Source: Hippasteria phrygiana (Eukaryota > Echinodermata > Asteroidea > Valvatida > Goniasteridae). From it: a stretch of DNA of 64,000 nt. Location: the NCBI GenBank assembly GCA_037893225.1, contig JAZGUH010000145.1:62001-126000 (forward strand). Direction: 5' to 3'. The notes under the pieces were generated by a model. The model did not search any database. It was not told where the DNA came from and was given only the letters and a program-made list of their open reading frames with translations. How positions within the stretch are numbered: position 1 is the first letter of the stretch; every line of letters begins with the position of its first letter. The translations under genes and the position numbers were made by a program. Positions 1 through 11,119 of this stretch are shown piece by piece.

Positions 1-33
1 CATACTGCTTCCGATCACATGGGTATTCAATTA

Positions 34-487
34 TATATGTGACCCGCTCTGCAAAAAGGGCACTTATGTTGCAAAATTTGAAAATAGTGTTTTATATATA
101 GCTGGAAAGGCCCTTTTATAAGCTTTCATATAGTATATGTCTGAGGTCTCTAGCATTTTGCAATCACGAGATATTTAGAAATTTGCATGTTTGTTTTCAG
201 GAATTTCTTGAAATGACTTAAGGAGAAACAAGCCATTTAAAAAAACAAAAAGCAAAGCAATAGATGGAAGCACTCGACAAAAACACATTCTTTTTCCAAC
301 TATATTCACTGAAATCAAAGATTTTGGTTATGAAATAGAATAATATAGGTATCAAAGATGCAAACAATTCCCTCCCTTCAAAATCACTTGTTTGAAGAAT
401 TTTTCACCCTCTTCACATTGAACGGCCCATAACTCGTACAAGCATACAGCGACTTATGTGCCCTTTTTGCAGAGCGGGTCACATATG
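34..487. mobile_element. MITE with ~30-bp terminal inverted repeats
   Basis: GTGACCCGCTCTGCAAAAAG at 39-58 is found as its exact reverse complement at 463-482, and the match extends a few bases on both sides. The 450-bp unit is AT-rich and has no coding potential. The superfamily is not clear. Its TATGTGACC terminus resembles that of another MITE at 63069-63490. Confidence 0.75.
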
Positions 488-1417
488 TGAATTTCAGCCT
501 AAACTGTTTCCGTTTACGCTACGAAAGCTATAACAATAAATTGCAAAAAAAAATGATCAAAACTTGCCTTAATTAATGTCAAAAATATTTACGGTCGATA
601 ATTCTTAAAAATCATGGAGAATTTAGTTTGTTTCCTTCCTCCATGGCACAACACTGTCCGTTTATCGTACGGTGGTAAGCGTGCGTGATGCACTTTGTGT
701 GGCGGGCGGCGATGAACCTCGTGTTGCGGTAGGAAATGTCGGGGAAACACGCTGCGGTGTACGAGCGGTACAACCTCGAAATAAATTCATGAACACGGAA
801 AATGCATACACAGACAAAATAGATAAAGTTCTGTGAATTAACGTGCAGAAATCTTCTTTCTCTGTCGATTGTTTTAGCCTAATTATTCATCGAAACTTTT
901 GACAATCGGAACACCGCGTGTTGTGACCAAAGTTCATGAAGTTACTGTATGTAGCGCGCCGAAGGCGTGCTTCATAGCGCCGCCTACAGGGCGCGTTTCC
1001 TCGTACACGAACATCAATGTGTATTGTGAGGCGCACACGTGCAAGTACTGAGAAAAAGAAAGTCAGTTGACTGCACGTAAACGTTGCCGTACATGTACAT
1101 ACTCCTGCTGCTTTGTGTATTGTACGAATACACACATTTAATCTTGCGGTGGGGGTGTTGATGCTTGAAGTATCGGCATACTCCGAAACTGGACCAGATT
1201 CAGTTTGTGTGCATGTGCATATGCTGCACGTATTGTGTGCATGTGATTCTGTACGATCGCCAACGTGTTGTGCAGCGAGATTTTACGAAGGGCTGGCATG
1301 ACATCAAAAATAAAAATATGAAGGATTGTAGTGGCTGTGTTTTTGCAAAAAGGGCACGGCGGCCAAGGTAAATATGGGGCAAGGCAAAACTGGCCGTGAA
1401 GACGGAGATTTGGTACA
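488..1417. other. No gene recognised
   Basis: The open frames here are short, overlap on both strands and show no recognisable protein features. The sequence has many ACGT/GCAC words and no clear exon or RNA gene. It lies between a MITE and the first repeat of the retrotransposon. Confidence 0.5.
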
Positions 1418-1613
1418 TTTAAATATGTTCGGTTGAGCGACCGGGTGCGAATTAGAACATATTTGTTTTCTCCCCGTTGCATGGGCACGCCACACGTTGG
1501 GGGCAGTGTTCCCCTTTGGGGAACTGTGGTATGCCAGGATTGTCGGGAATTGGGTGGGGTTTTCGTTAGCCTCACTTCACGTTGGTACGGCACAGCCTCA
1601 ACAGCTCCAAAAA
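1418..1613 (+). repeat. Split direct repeat A1 (left end)
   Basis: This is the first copy of the A repeat, matching 2090-2285 at a constant offset of 672 bp. It forms the left terminus of the retrotransposon. The upstream flank is unrelated to the sequence before A2. Confidence 0.9.
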
Positions 1614-1666
1614 GATTCCTCCAATAGTTGAAAATCCTAAGACCTATTCAAGATACCATCGCTACT

Positions 1667-1893
1667 ATGATGCCTGGGGATGATAAACCAGCCACTAAGG
1701 AGGATGTTAGGGCCATGCTTTCGGAATTCGCCCTTGTCTTCGACCATAAATTAAGGAACACCAAGGCGGAGGTTTTGGATCTGCACAGCAAATCCACTTC
1801 ATCTCTAACGCAGAAGCTGAAAGACTCGACGAAGGCAAAGTGGCGCAGAGAGGGCAATCAGCGGCAGTTCGAGTTTAACCAGCAAGTGTCAGC
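1667..1893 (+). CDS. Gag-like ORF1, 5' part (candidate exon 1)
   Basis: The frame from the ATG at 1667 encodes an acidic then basic, coiled-coil-like segment ending in the motif GNQRQFEFNQQV. Wording like this is known from the ORF1 of DIRS-type elements in marine invertebrates, where it is followed closely by a RQKLIRLAD-type block. Here that continuation appears only after 2377. Joining 1893 to 2377 keeps frame (75 codons plus 2 nt, then 1 nt). I infer that 1894-2376 is an intron or a later insertion. The frame remains open to 1978, but the downstream residues look like random sequence. Confidence 0.6.
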
Positions 1894-1981
1894 TAAGTTA
1901 TACCTTTATTCCCTTGTTAGACTAAGGCAGTACCCGAAAACAAAAAATAACAATAAAAAATCACCCGGCCTTCTTTAACCT

Positions 1982-2090
1982 TCAGGCGTAGTTATGTACA
2001 GACAGACAGCCTGTTGTGCCGAAATACACCAACACAACCGCATTTTGGTGTCCCTGGTCTTTGTTTGTGGTGTCCGGTTAGGTGAGAAAT
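1982..2090 (+). repeat. Split direct repeat B1 (internal)
   Basis: This 109-bp direct repeat matches 6291-6399 at a constant offset of 4309 bp. It directly abuts A2. Confidence 0.9.
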
Positions 2091-2285
2091 TTAAATATGT
2101 TCGGTTGAGCGACCGGGTGCGAATTAGAACATATTTGTTTTCTCCCCGTTGCATGGGCACGCCACACGTTGGGGGCAGTGTTCCCCTTTGGGGAACTGTG
2201 GTATGCCAGGATTGTCGGGAATTGGGTGGGGTTTTCGTTAGCCTCACTTCACGTTGGTACGGCACAGCCTCAACAGCTCCAAAAA
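2090..2285 (+). repeat. Split direct repeat A2 (internal)
   Basis: This is the second A repeat and it runs straight on from B1. Base 2090 can be assigned to either repeat. It is followed by an A-rich run with scattered C bases. Confidence 0.9.
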
Positions 2286-2376
2286 AAAACAAAAAAAACA
2301 AAAAAAAAAAACGAATAAAATCCGTTTTCCCTATGCTAAATCGATCTCTTTTTCTTTTTTTTATCTCCCATCACAG

Positions 2377-2881
2377 AGAAGTCAGAGATCTTATTCAATC
2401 GGCGACTGAGATAGCGGAGGAGTCTCCGCTAGATCTAACGAACAGCTTGCAGAAAGCTCTGGAAATCATAGACAGGCGACAGAAGTTGATCCGCTTGGCG
2501 GATTCGAGTACATATGGTTGGGCCACGGTCACCGAGTACGAGGCACATCAGCTGGCAGATGACGAGGACGACGATAACAAGATCACAAGAGCAGAGAACA
2601 GGGCTGGACGGAAGTTCAAACAAAAGAGGGCGGCAACGGCAACAGCAGCCCGGCAACAGAAAAAGTCCAGGTGGGACAGTAGTGGGAGCGTGGACATGGA
2701 TAGCGGCAGCAATTTTCGTCGCCCTAGTCGCCTTTCCCTTTACAACACTAGCCTCAACCGAGTCCAAGGGGGAGGTGCCTGCTTCGTGTGTGGCAGCTTC
2801 GCTCACTGGAAGGCGACATGCCCAAGAAGATTCGACTTCCACAAGCCATCAACCACAGTCTCAGCAGCACCTAGCCAATAA
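2377..2881 (+). CDS. Gag-like ORF1, 3' part with CCHC zinc knuckle
   Basis: This continues ORF1 with REVRDLIQ and then RRQKLIRLADSSTYGWATV, an acidic run, a basic RNA-binding-like stretch, and a CCHC knuckle (C-F-V-C, H after four, C after four) around nt 2780-2821. The stop TAA is at 2879-2881. A CCHC box suggests nucleic-acid packaging, as in retroelement Gag proteins. The RT frame begins close by in the +1 frame, so RT is made either by frameshifting or from its own ATG at 2907. Confidence 0.75.
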
Positions 2882-2906
2882 AGTTAAGTTGACCAAAGAT
2901 TGGGAT

Positions 2907-4883
2907 ATGGAAAATACAGATATTTCCCCAAACAACATAGTGGAACTCTATTCCGAATACGAAAAAAATGGAGGGATCCAAAGTATTAAAGTTGCGGGCA
3001 GGTTAAAAGATCATAGCGCTTTTTGGCGCTCTATTTCTCCACCAGATCACATATTGAGAATTGTAGAATATGGCTATGTACTACCTTTTACTTCGGAACC
3101 CCCAACGCTGTTTAGTAAGAATAACAGGTCGACTTTGAAACACAAACAGTTTGTCACAAAAGCCATTGACGAATTACACAAACTAGGTACCATAGAGATG
3201 GTCAAAGTCCAGCCCAAGGTTGTCAGTCCTTTGACAGTGTCTGATCACAGCAGTGGAAAAAAGAGGTTGATTTTGGACCTGAGACTGGTAAATGAATACA
3301 TTGAAAAGGTGTCAGTCAAATACGAAGATATGCGTACTGCTTTGCTGTTTTTACGCAGGGGTGGGTATGTTTTCAAGTTCGACCTTAAATCCGGTTATCA
3401 CCACGTTGATATTTGTACAGAACATGTCCAGTATTTGGGCTTTTCCTGGGAGGAACAAGGCGTTCATTCATTCTATAGATTCACACAGCTCCCTTTTGGC
3501 CTGTCATCTGCTCCGTACGTATTCACAAAAATCATGCGACCTCTGGTAAAAAAGTGGAGGGGCGAAGGAAAATCTGTTGTTGTCTATTTAGACGACGGTC
3601 TTGTCTTTGCACCTACTTTATCCGAAGCATTAGCAGCTAGTGAACAGGTGCAGAATGACATTCTTTGCTCAGGGTTCGTCCCCAATGTCCAGAAAAGTGT
3701 GTGGATACCAGCGAAATTGATTGAATGGCTAGGATATGAGATAAATCTAGATCTGGGTAACTTTTGTGTACCGCAGAGACGCATCCTCGGCATCAAGCGG
3801 GATATTCAATCTATGAACACGGGTACTACGGCAAGATCTCTGGCCAGACTTGTCGGTAAAATAACGTCAGCCAGTTTGGTGACGGGCAATGTGTCTAATG
3901 TAATGACAAAATATCTCTTTTTGTGTATCGAATCCAGGTTCGCATGGGATGCAGCAGTAACCATTTCAACAGAGGCAAGAAATGAGCTCGATTTCTGGAA
4001 GCGTAATGTAGATAGAACAAATGTATGCGCGATAGGAGTTCGCAGGGAATGTTCTAAGATTATTTATTCAGACGCAAGTTCCACAGGTTATGGTGGATAC
4101 CTGGTGGATACAGGAGAAGAAACAGTACAAGGTATGTGGAATAGCTGTGATGCCAAAAAGAGCTCCACTTGGAGAGAGCTCAAGGCAGTGGATATAGTCC
4201 TTAAGTCATTTGTGACAAAACTGTCCTGCCGAAGGACGAAGTGGTTTACGGATAATCAGGCAGTTTCTAAGATAGCAACCTGTGGAAGTATGAAGAAAGA
4301 GCTGCAAGACATTGCTTTGAGCATTTGCGAGACATGCTTGTCTCATAATATCCATTTGGATATGGAATGGGTGCCAAGGTCAAAAAACGAGAGAGCAGAT
4401 AAGCTCAGTAGAATTATCGACCAAGACGATTGGGCAGTTTCAGATAACGTCTTTTCGTTTCTTGATCGTCTGTGGGGCCCACATTCTGTAGACAGATTTG
4501 CCAGTTATTATAATAACAAGACCCCCCGGTTCAATTCCAGGTATTGGAATCCGGGTTGTGAAGCTATCGATGCTTTTACGGTCAACTGGAAGGCGGAAAA
4601 CAATTGGGTTGTCCCCCCGATCTCATTGATACCCAGAGTTCTTATACACATGGAAAACACAAAGGCGATTGGCACATTGATTTGTCCATGTTGGCTTTCC
4701 GCGCCTTTTTGGCCTATGCTCTTTCCAGATGGTTATAATCCAGCTAGAGCAGTGGTACAAGTTTATGAACTTCCAAGAGACTGCGGAATATTTATTCCCG
4801 GCAGAGGCGGAAACGTCGAGTTTATCGTCACTATTGTTAGAAGCAAAATACTAGCGCTTCGGTTAGATTTCACATTCGTGTAA
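2907..4883 (+). CDS. Reverse transcriptase-RNase H polyprotein of a YR retrotransposon
   Basis: From the ATG at 2907 the frame encodes about 658 residues. Visible RT blocks are LILDLRLVN, FKFDLKSGYHHV, QLPFGLSSAPYVF and the catalytic YLDDG near residue 227. The YLDDG form is typical of DIRS-superfamily RT. RNase H follows: YSDAS near residue 387, WRELKAV with the Glu, TDNQAV with the Asp, and ERADKLSR with the last Asp. The C-terminal domain contains GPHSVDRFAS and RFNSRYWNPG, which in this superfamily follows RNase H. No frameshift or internal stop was seen, so this ORF may be functional. The frame is also open upstream to 2514, where it overlaps gag. I chose 2907 because residues before it read as a shadow of gag. 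Confidence 0.9.
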   Translation: MENTDISPNNIVELYSEYEKNGGIQSIKVAGRLKDHSAFWRSISPPDHILRIVEYGYVLPFTSEPPTLFSKNNRSTLKHKQFVTKAIDELHKLGTIEMVKVQPKVVSPLTVSDHSSGKKRLILDLRLVNEYIEKVSVKYEDMRTALLFLRRGGYVFKFDLKSGYHHVDICTEHVQYLGFSWEEQGVHSFYRFTQLPFGLSSAPYVFTKIMRPLVKKWRGEGKSVVVYLDDGLVFAPTLSEALAASEQVQNDILCSGFVPNVQKSVWIPAKLIEWLGYEINLDLGNFCVPQRRILGIKRDIQSMNTGTTARSLARLVGKITSASLVTGNVSNVMTKYLFLCIESRFAWDAAVTISTEARNELDFWKRNVDRTNVCAIGVRRECSKIIYSDASSTGYGGYLVDTGEETVQGMWNSCDAKKSSTWRELKAVDIVLKSFVTKLSCRRTKWFTDNQAVSKIATCGSMKKELQDIALSICETCLSHNIHLDMEWVPRSKNERADKLSRIIDQDDWAVSDNVFSFLDRLWGPHSVDRFASYYNNKTPRFNSRYWNPGCEAIDAFTVNWKAENNWVVPPISLIPRVLIHMENTKAIGTLICPCWLSAPFWPMLFPDGYNPARAVVQVYELPRDCGIFIPGRGGNVEFIVTIVRSKILALRLDFTFV

Positions 4884-4946
4884 AACGTCTGTCCTTTGGC
4901 AGTAACATAAGTTCTCGTTTTTCCGCTTTTTGTTGTTTGCTATTAT

Positions 4947-5973
4947 GTGCAGATTATCTTTGACAGCGGCATATGGGCCGAACACAGACAAGATACTACG
5001 GAGGACCTGGCAGATCTCGCCGGAGAGTTACCACGGATAGTATTGAAGTCGCGGGCAGATTCCACAGTAAAGTCATATTCGGGTGCCTTCAATAGATGGG
5101 CCGAGTGGGCAAAGAAACACAACATGAAGCCCATTGGGGCAGATCCTTACCATATTTCTTTGTATTTCGTCCATCTTAGCCACACATGTTCTTCGCCAGC
5201 CCCAGTAATCCAAGCCACATCGGCTATATCATGGGCTCACAGGATGGCTGGGGTTGAGGACCCAACCCAGAAGTCAATAGTTAAAACTACCTCCGAAGGG
5301 CTCAGAAGAACACTGTCAAAACCCACTGTAAAAAAAAGAACCTTTAACTCCGTCTATCTTAAGGGATATGGTTGATTTGCATATAAAGCAACCTTCTGAG
5401 CTTACAGTAGAAGATTTAATGAGTTTAAGGACAGTAGCAATGTGTCTTCTCGCTTATGCGGGGTTTCTCAGGTTCAATGAACTTTCATCCATACGTCTGG
5501 GCCATCTCACGTTCAATGATCACGGCCTAAAATTGTTTATTCCAACAAGTAAAACCGATATGTATCATGACGGAAGGTCCGTTGTTATCAGTAATGTGTA
5601 TACTAAATATTGCCCAGTGGAAATGCTTAAGAAGTATATATCACTAGCTCGAATTCAGAGTTCAGATTCATTTCTATTTCGCAGTTTGTCTAAAATAAGA
5701 GGTGGTTACAAACTTAGAGAAACGAACCAGCCGCTGTCTTATTCCCGGGTCAGAGAGTTAGTACTAGATGCTCTTCGTCCGGTAGTGGACGATGTTTCAA
5801 AATTTGGAGTACACAGCCTCAGGGCAGGGGGAGCCACAGTCGCTGCTCAATCAGGTGTTCCAGACAGATTATTTAAGAGACACGGGAGGTGGAAAGGGGA
5901 AAATGTGAAGGATGGGTATGTCAAGGACAGCGTTGGTGGTTTGCTGTCGGTATCAAAGGCGCTTGGTTTGTGA
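4947..5973 (+). pseudogene. Tyrosine recombinase of the YR retrotransposon, frame-shifted
   Basis: There are two overlapping frames. The first (to 5375) holds the N-terminal SAM-like, DNA-binding part. The second (through 5973) holds the catalytic domain: the first Arg in GFLRFNEL, then HSLRAGGAT (H-x-x-R), HGRW, and the nucleophile Tyr in KDGYVKDS. These are the R-H-R-Y hallmarks of DIRS/PAT/Ngaro recombinases. The frame changes in or just after the eight-A run at 5330-5337, where removing one base would align the frames. This is probably a disabling indel, less likely programmed slippage. The first frame has no ATG near its start. TATTATGTGCAG at 4941-4952 is acceptor-like, so splicing from the RT ORF is possible. 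Confidence 0.85.
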
Positions 5974-6290
5974 ATGATGTAGCAAGGGGCAAGTCCTGTC
6001 TGGGGCTAGCTGTAACGCATGGATCAGACCTACGTTTCTCATCCTTAAAAAAGAAAAAAAGATAGACAAGGGTGAGTTTTTCGTAGCCGGCTTACAGCAT
6101 TGTCCGAGCCTCCGTACTCAGTTGTATGACATCTAATCAATATTAAGTTCCTAGAGCGTCTGACATCTGTCAAATGAGTTAAATTTCAAGTTGCCTGATG
6201 TAACATGAAAACCGTCTATACGTCAAATGTATATTAAGTATAACTAAGTTTAACTATTGTTAATTATTGAACTCCTTGGGAGTTCTTGTA

Positions 6291-6399
6291 TCAGGCGTAG
6301 TTATGTACAGACAGACAGCCTGTTGTGCCGAAATACACCAACACAACCGCATTTTGGTGTCCCTGGTCTTTGTTTGTGGTGTCCGGTTAGGTGAGAAAT
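6291..6399 (+). repeat. Split direct repeat B2 (right end)
   Basis: This is the second copy of the 109-bp B repeat, forming the right terminus of the retrotransposon. It is preceded by about 300 bp of non-coding 3' sequence after the recombinase stop. Confidence 0.9.
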
Positions 6400-6729
6400 A
6401 ATATAACACAACAGAAACCTATTTTTTTAATACACTTTATTTTTGACTCGCCCGGCGGACTACAAAGGGTAGGGTTTTGACTCGCCCGCCGCTGTTTTCA
6501 CTCGCATTTGGCGACCGGGCGACCGCTAAGGTCGAGCCCTGATGTAGTGCAACAAGCTTGAAACTGCATGGCGCACCATGACGCACCATGACGCACCCGC
6601 GACGCAACCCGCTTTGTATTTACGACGAACCAAAGCCGCACCCCATTCGTCACGATTTGACTGACATTAGCGGGACATGACGCACGTCCCCCGGGGGTCC
6701 GAGGGTCCGTCTTGCAATTGATAGGTGCA
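6400..6729. other. No gene recognised; degenerate repeat sequence
   Basis: A short internal repeat around TTTTGACTCGCCCG occurs twice (near 6442 and 6476). Nothing coding is evident. It lies beyond the last visible PPP4R3 exon. Confidence 0.4.
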
Positions 6730-6824
6730 TTAGGGAGACACTGAAATGTCTCCCTAATTCCACTTATCTCCCAAAGTATAAAAAAAATGACGCCAAAGTG
6801 TCTCCTTAAGGGTACTTTTGTCAT
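6730..6824. mobile_element. ~95-bp foldback element, copy 1
   Basis: TAGGGAGACACTGAAATGTC begins a hairpin (TAGGGAGACA / TGTCTCCCTA), and the unit ends in GTGTCTCCTTAAGGGTA, an inverted partner of its start. Further copies lie at 7024-7110 and 27138-27224. Confidence 0.6.
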
Positions 6825-6913
6825 AACAACAATTACTGAGGATGGGTCATTAGGGAGACTTTGCCATAGACGCGTGCACAACATTTTTTCGACTTTAATG
6901 TAACCTAACCCAA

Positions 6914-7125
6914 ATATCCCCTGTCCTACCCCCACAAATTTTGGTATATTTTAGTTTTGGACCATCCTCTATCGATATAACTCACTTGCGACAGTAAAAT
7001 TCTCACTCCTTAGGGGGGCTGGGTACTTAGGGAGACACTGAAATGTCTCCCTAATTCCACTTGTCTCCCTAAGGTATAAAAAATGACGACAAAGTGTCTC
7101 CTTAAGGGTACTTTTGTCATTATAA
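6914..7125. repeat. Interspersed repeat, copy 1 (contains a foldback at 7024-7110)
   Basis: About 210 bp match 27028-27242 with only scattered differences. The shared part includes a 5' segment (CCCCTGTCCTA...TCGATATAACTCACTTGCGA) plus the 87-bp foldback. Both copies are in the same orientation, 20 kb apart. Confidence 0.75.
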
Positions 7126-7231
7126 TAATAATAATAATAGTTTTATAATAATGGTTTTATAGCAAAGGTACAATGTAATTTGCTTTGCTTTGCCATTGAC
7201 TTGGAGTAGGTCTTGGCCATAAGATACTCAC

Positions 7232-7375
7232 CCTAAAGAAGCCATCTCTGTTCTGGCATGCCTGAGCACAGCTGCAAAACTCCTTCAGAAACAGTACTAA
7301 ATCTCGTCTCTTCTTATCCTCCGTCGACTCATCGGTCAGTTGTGTGAACAGCTCTGGAAGAAACTGGTCATCCTC
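7232..7375 (-). CDS. PPP4R3: PPP4R3 coding exon 5
   Basis: This 144-nt exon (48 codons) runs from [18 protein letters not shown] to CQNRDGFFR. The acceptor is GACAATAG and the donor AGG|GTGAGT. The following exon, expected to start with a TLAKLGILPAL-type sequence, is not found in 1-7231. Confidence 0.94.
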
Positions 7376-10300
7376 CTATTGTCATGCAAATTGAGGAAAT
7401 ATTAAATCAACAACCTCACAGATGAACACTGTTCTGAATAAGAACTGGAATTTGTTTGGTAATAGAGCCTGAAAGTTCACCCCTGGTGGCGTGCATCCGG
7501 AGACCTTGAATATGAAAATTAACGTGTAAAAATTGAAAACATCACATACATGTACAGGCTAGTAAAACGTGATGTACTAGTACAAAGATAAACATTTATG
7601 AAATAATTTTGTGGCAATCATCAGGTAAAAACTGAAAGTTAAATAGAAGAATAAAATTTCTTTTACGGCTTAAATATTTTGAATAAAAGGTACAGGACGC
7701 ATTAGCATTTTCAACAACAAAAATCTTACATGTACATGTAAGTGACTGTTTATAAGGACAGTGAGTGAGGCTGTAAGCCAGACACTCAAGCCTACCCGGC
7801 TTAATTTAGAAACTATCGGCTGTAGGTAGGTAAATCTTTGCAAGTTTCGTTCTAATGCATGTACGCGATGTGAAAACAAGCATAACCAAACAAGGAGACA
7901 TGGGAACAAAAATACTAGATGTGAAAGGTTGTCAATAAAATTTGTTTTTTGCACATCGTCAAGTATTTTTTCCTCACTTTTAGTTTTACTTGAAGAATCC
8001 CAAGACAAAATTCCAGCGTGAACATTTCTTGGGGTGGTTACAGTAAGAAATGATTCTGCCAAAAACTATAACAAGAGAAAGGGCAACCCAGTGTAGATTG
8101 CCCATACATGTAGGCAGGCCTTGTGAGGTCTCTGGAAGCCCTCAGCTTGACCTTTTACTTTCAGCCTCTATTGTCACTAACACAGGTAATGTACATGTAT
8201 GTTTACCTGTAGGATTAAGCTGGTGAAAATCCAATCATCTCAACAGATATACATTCATGTACATGTACAGTGTATAATTAACATGTGTGAACTGGCAGCA
8301 TGCAAATTTCAAATTCTAACATAAATCGAATTGAATGTTTTTACATGCATTTTTACAAGATGTAAATTGTTGGTATGCATGTGCACAACGTACATCATTT
8401 TGTGTTGTACATGTACAATGTACATGTACACAAAACAAAGTCAATGCCATTTTAATATAGGGACACACAACACACTTTCCTGAAAACCAGAAATTGATCG
8501 GTAGGTGATACAATCAGAAAAAAAGGAAGTTATATTTTGTTGATAATCAGCTTTTGGTCTGGACACATTGCCAGCAGTGTTTACATTAACATGATTAACC
8601 CTAACTCCCTACATCATTTTTCCTCCATGTACATGTACATGTAACCTGAATCCTCCAATATCCTCAAACCTTCAAAATCATCCAGTAACAGATTGGGCCT
8701 GATAACCTGGATCCTCTATAGGTAATATCCTGCAAAATCCTCTGATGCTTCAACTTCCAAAGACCAAATTCCTTCATTTTGCAAAGAGAATTTTGGAGGA
8801 TTTTGGAAGGTTAGGGTTGGTAGATTTTCAAGGAAAGTGTATATCATTATAATTTTAGGACTTTTGCTTTTTATATTTTGGCAATTTTCCCTACATGTAC
8901 AGGAAGGTTATATTATTTCTTAATCTGGAGTAACTTAGGGCATTTTATGCATATTAATGTTAGTCTTCCTCTGCCATGCCTGCTTCAAATTCTATGTCGA
9001 GTCAAGGATATGACTTCATTTTGCAGGATAATCTGAAGTTTCCTTCTTTAGGAGAATGAGCAACACTCCATCATGCAAGCTGCTCTGTACTTTGAACTTC
9101 AGATGACCTGCAATAGCTTAGCCACCTTCGACCTACATCCTTATTTCTCAATATACATGTACACAGATAGAAATTTCTCTTGGTCTTTGTTTCACTAAAA
9201 TGCAGGCTAAAGCCCTGTCCGCACTGAGTTACTTTTCCCAAATCCGGCGGTTACTTCTACCGGGCAACTGCTGCCCAGGAAAACTGACCGAGAAGATAAG
9301 TCCAGTGCGGACAGTGCGAGTCGGTGAAAGCGGCTCAGGAAAGCGTACATCTGGCCCGAGCGTGAGGTCATGCTACACAGGGACACCACGCATGCGCTTT
9401 GCATTGTTTCACCGTGGTGCGGTGCACGTGGCAAGTTTCCAAATTCCAGTGCGTTGTTCCTCTTTTGGTTGCAATCATGGCAGATTTTATTATTGATACA
9501 GTCGGAAGTTTGATTGGTGCTAAAGACATACATAGGCCTGCGTGTACACATCGGCCGGAACAATTAAAAGGCAGGCGTGATTTGGGTCAATCGCGTCAAT
9601 GTAGAAAGGTCACGCCCTCATGAGTCGTTATACTGACAGCTCGGTTACTTCTACCATGGTCTCGGTAAAATTTTCCCTAGTCGAAAGTCCAAGTGTGGAC
9701 AGTGGTCACATTTGACCATTTTTCATTTTACCATCGTCTCAGTAAAACCTTTAAAAAAAAAATCCAGTACAGACATGGCTAAAGATAAACTGTATGAATG
9801 TACCTTACAGACATTGCTCAAAACTTAGCCAGGTTTTCTTCTCCGTTTTTCATTAAATACAATTGTTGAGAGGATGCAATGTACATGAACATGCATTGAG
9901 CTGAAAATGTTACTGGTAATTATCTTTGTACGATGTACTGCAGAATTCATGCAAAATGAAAAATCATGAATACAATAGTCCTGCATGTATGTAGAAAGCG
10001 TATTTAGAATGCAGGTGCCAAGGCAATTACACAATATCAAATGCTCCCTACAATGTATACATGTACATGTAAGTTTCTGTTTCTCTTGCAGACCAGCTTT
10101 TTTACTACAGGTAACTACATGTACTATATGTGGGTATTTTTTCTTCTTTAATTTACATGTACATGTACACAATGTACAATGTACATGTAGTTAGAGCCTT
10201 GCCTAATATCCGAACACTTCAGCATTTGATTGAATACTAATGTACGTGCAGGCTTACATGTACAATGTCGTTTTTGACAGACTGAAGCATTCTAAAAATG

Positions 10301-11078
10301 GCAGGCACTGAGTACAGGGAGTACAGGGAGTACAGGCAGGCACAGAGGGCCAAATATTAATATTGTGGGATCTATTAGCAACGGGAAACATTAATTACTG
10401 TTATTCTGTCATGTACATGTACATGTACTTGCTTAAATGTACTTGTACCTGTCAGGGGTTTCAAAATAAGCCGGCAACCGGCGAATTTGACCGGCTATTT
10501 GAACTTTTGCGCCGGCTACTTTTTTTTAATCATGAAAAAACTAAAAAAACTACCCTGAGCTACCGCTTTGGGGGAATAGATCCTTGTTTTTAATAGAAAT
10601 TATATTTTGTTTGTTCACCAAAAAAAAAACATCCTGGTCCATGGATCGTAATTTACGGGGGATGCAGCGTGAAGTATACACGGCTCACTACCCGGACCGC
10701 AAAACGTACATGTCTCTACGTTACGCGGCCCAATATGGCGATATTGCTTTTCGCACGTTCAAGATTTATCTAAGATTTGTATTAAGTGTGGATTAGTCCA
10801 GATTACCTTGCTCGAAATTCCAGTTATTTCCAATAAATGTTACGGTAGAATAGGTTATACATGTATGTATGTAACGTATGATGTACCATGGAGGAATTAA
10901 AAAATACATTATGTACTAAATGTGTTGTTTCTTGGATCGTTTTCTAAACCCGGCCCGACAAAACTTCGCAGTCCGCACCATTCATTTATAGCGCACATAG
11001 TGCATATTCCATCGATATGGTGCAGATGTAGTCTTGGTCAAGTGAACTTTACGTCTTGAGAAAAGGCTACTAAGACCT

Positions 11079-11119
<41 letters not shown>

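Larger units (their letters stand above)
1894..2376 (+). other. Intron-like interruption of gag carrying the B1-A2 junction
   Basis: The left edge reads TAAGTTA directly after a codon fragment, one G short of a canonical GTAAGT donor. The right edge is a long pyrimidine tract ending in CATCACAG, a strong acceptor. The segment contains B1 (1982-2090), A2 (2090-2285), and an A-rich stretch followed by a T-rich one. The ORF1 frame happens to remain open through B1-A2 from 1994, so readthrough is also possible. Whether it is spliced is an inference. Confidence 0.45.
1418..6399 (+). mobile_element. Tyrosine-recombinase retrotransposon (DIRS superfamily, PAT/Ngaro-like) with split direct repeats
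   Basis: This is a 5-kb element with the order A1, gag 5' part, B1-A2, gag 3' part, RT-RNase H, tyrosine recombinase, B2. Repeat A (about 196 bp) occurs at 1418-1613 and 2090-2285. Repeat B (109 bp) occurs at 1982-2090 and 6291-6399. Both are direct, look essentially identical by eye, and B1 and A2 abut with no gap. This is the split-direct-repeat scheme known for PAT and Ngaro elements: joining the two ends of a linear copy would recreate the internal B-A junction. No integrase or LTR is seen, and no target duplication is visible, as expected for recombinase-mediated insertion. A CCHC gag and the lack of a visible methylase or hydrolase gene favour a PAT-like element. The recombinase frame is broken, so this copy is probably not autonomous. 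Confidence 0.88.

Noticed and set aside
1418..2285. LTRs of an LTR retrotransposon
   Set aside because: Repeats A and B are different sequences in split order, there are no TG...CA ends, and the element encodes a tyrosine recombinase rather than a DDE integrase.
1994..2881. Single 295-codon frame running through B1-A2 into gag
   Set aside because: The first ~125 residues come from repeat sequence that also occurs outside the coding context (1418-1613, 6291-6399). Only the part from 2377 has gag features.
7670..8062. 130-codon minus-strand frame in PPP4R3 intron 4
   Set aside because: Much of it falls in a repeat also present at 32871-33090, and it has no PPP4R3 similarity or matching splice phases.
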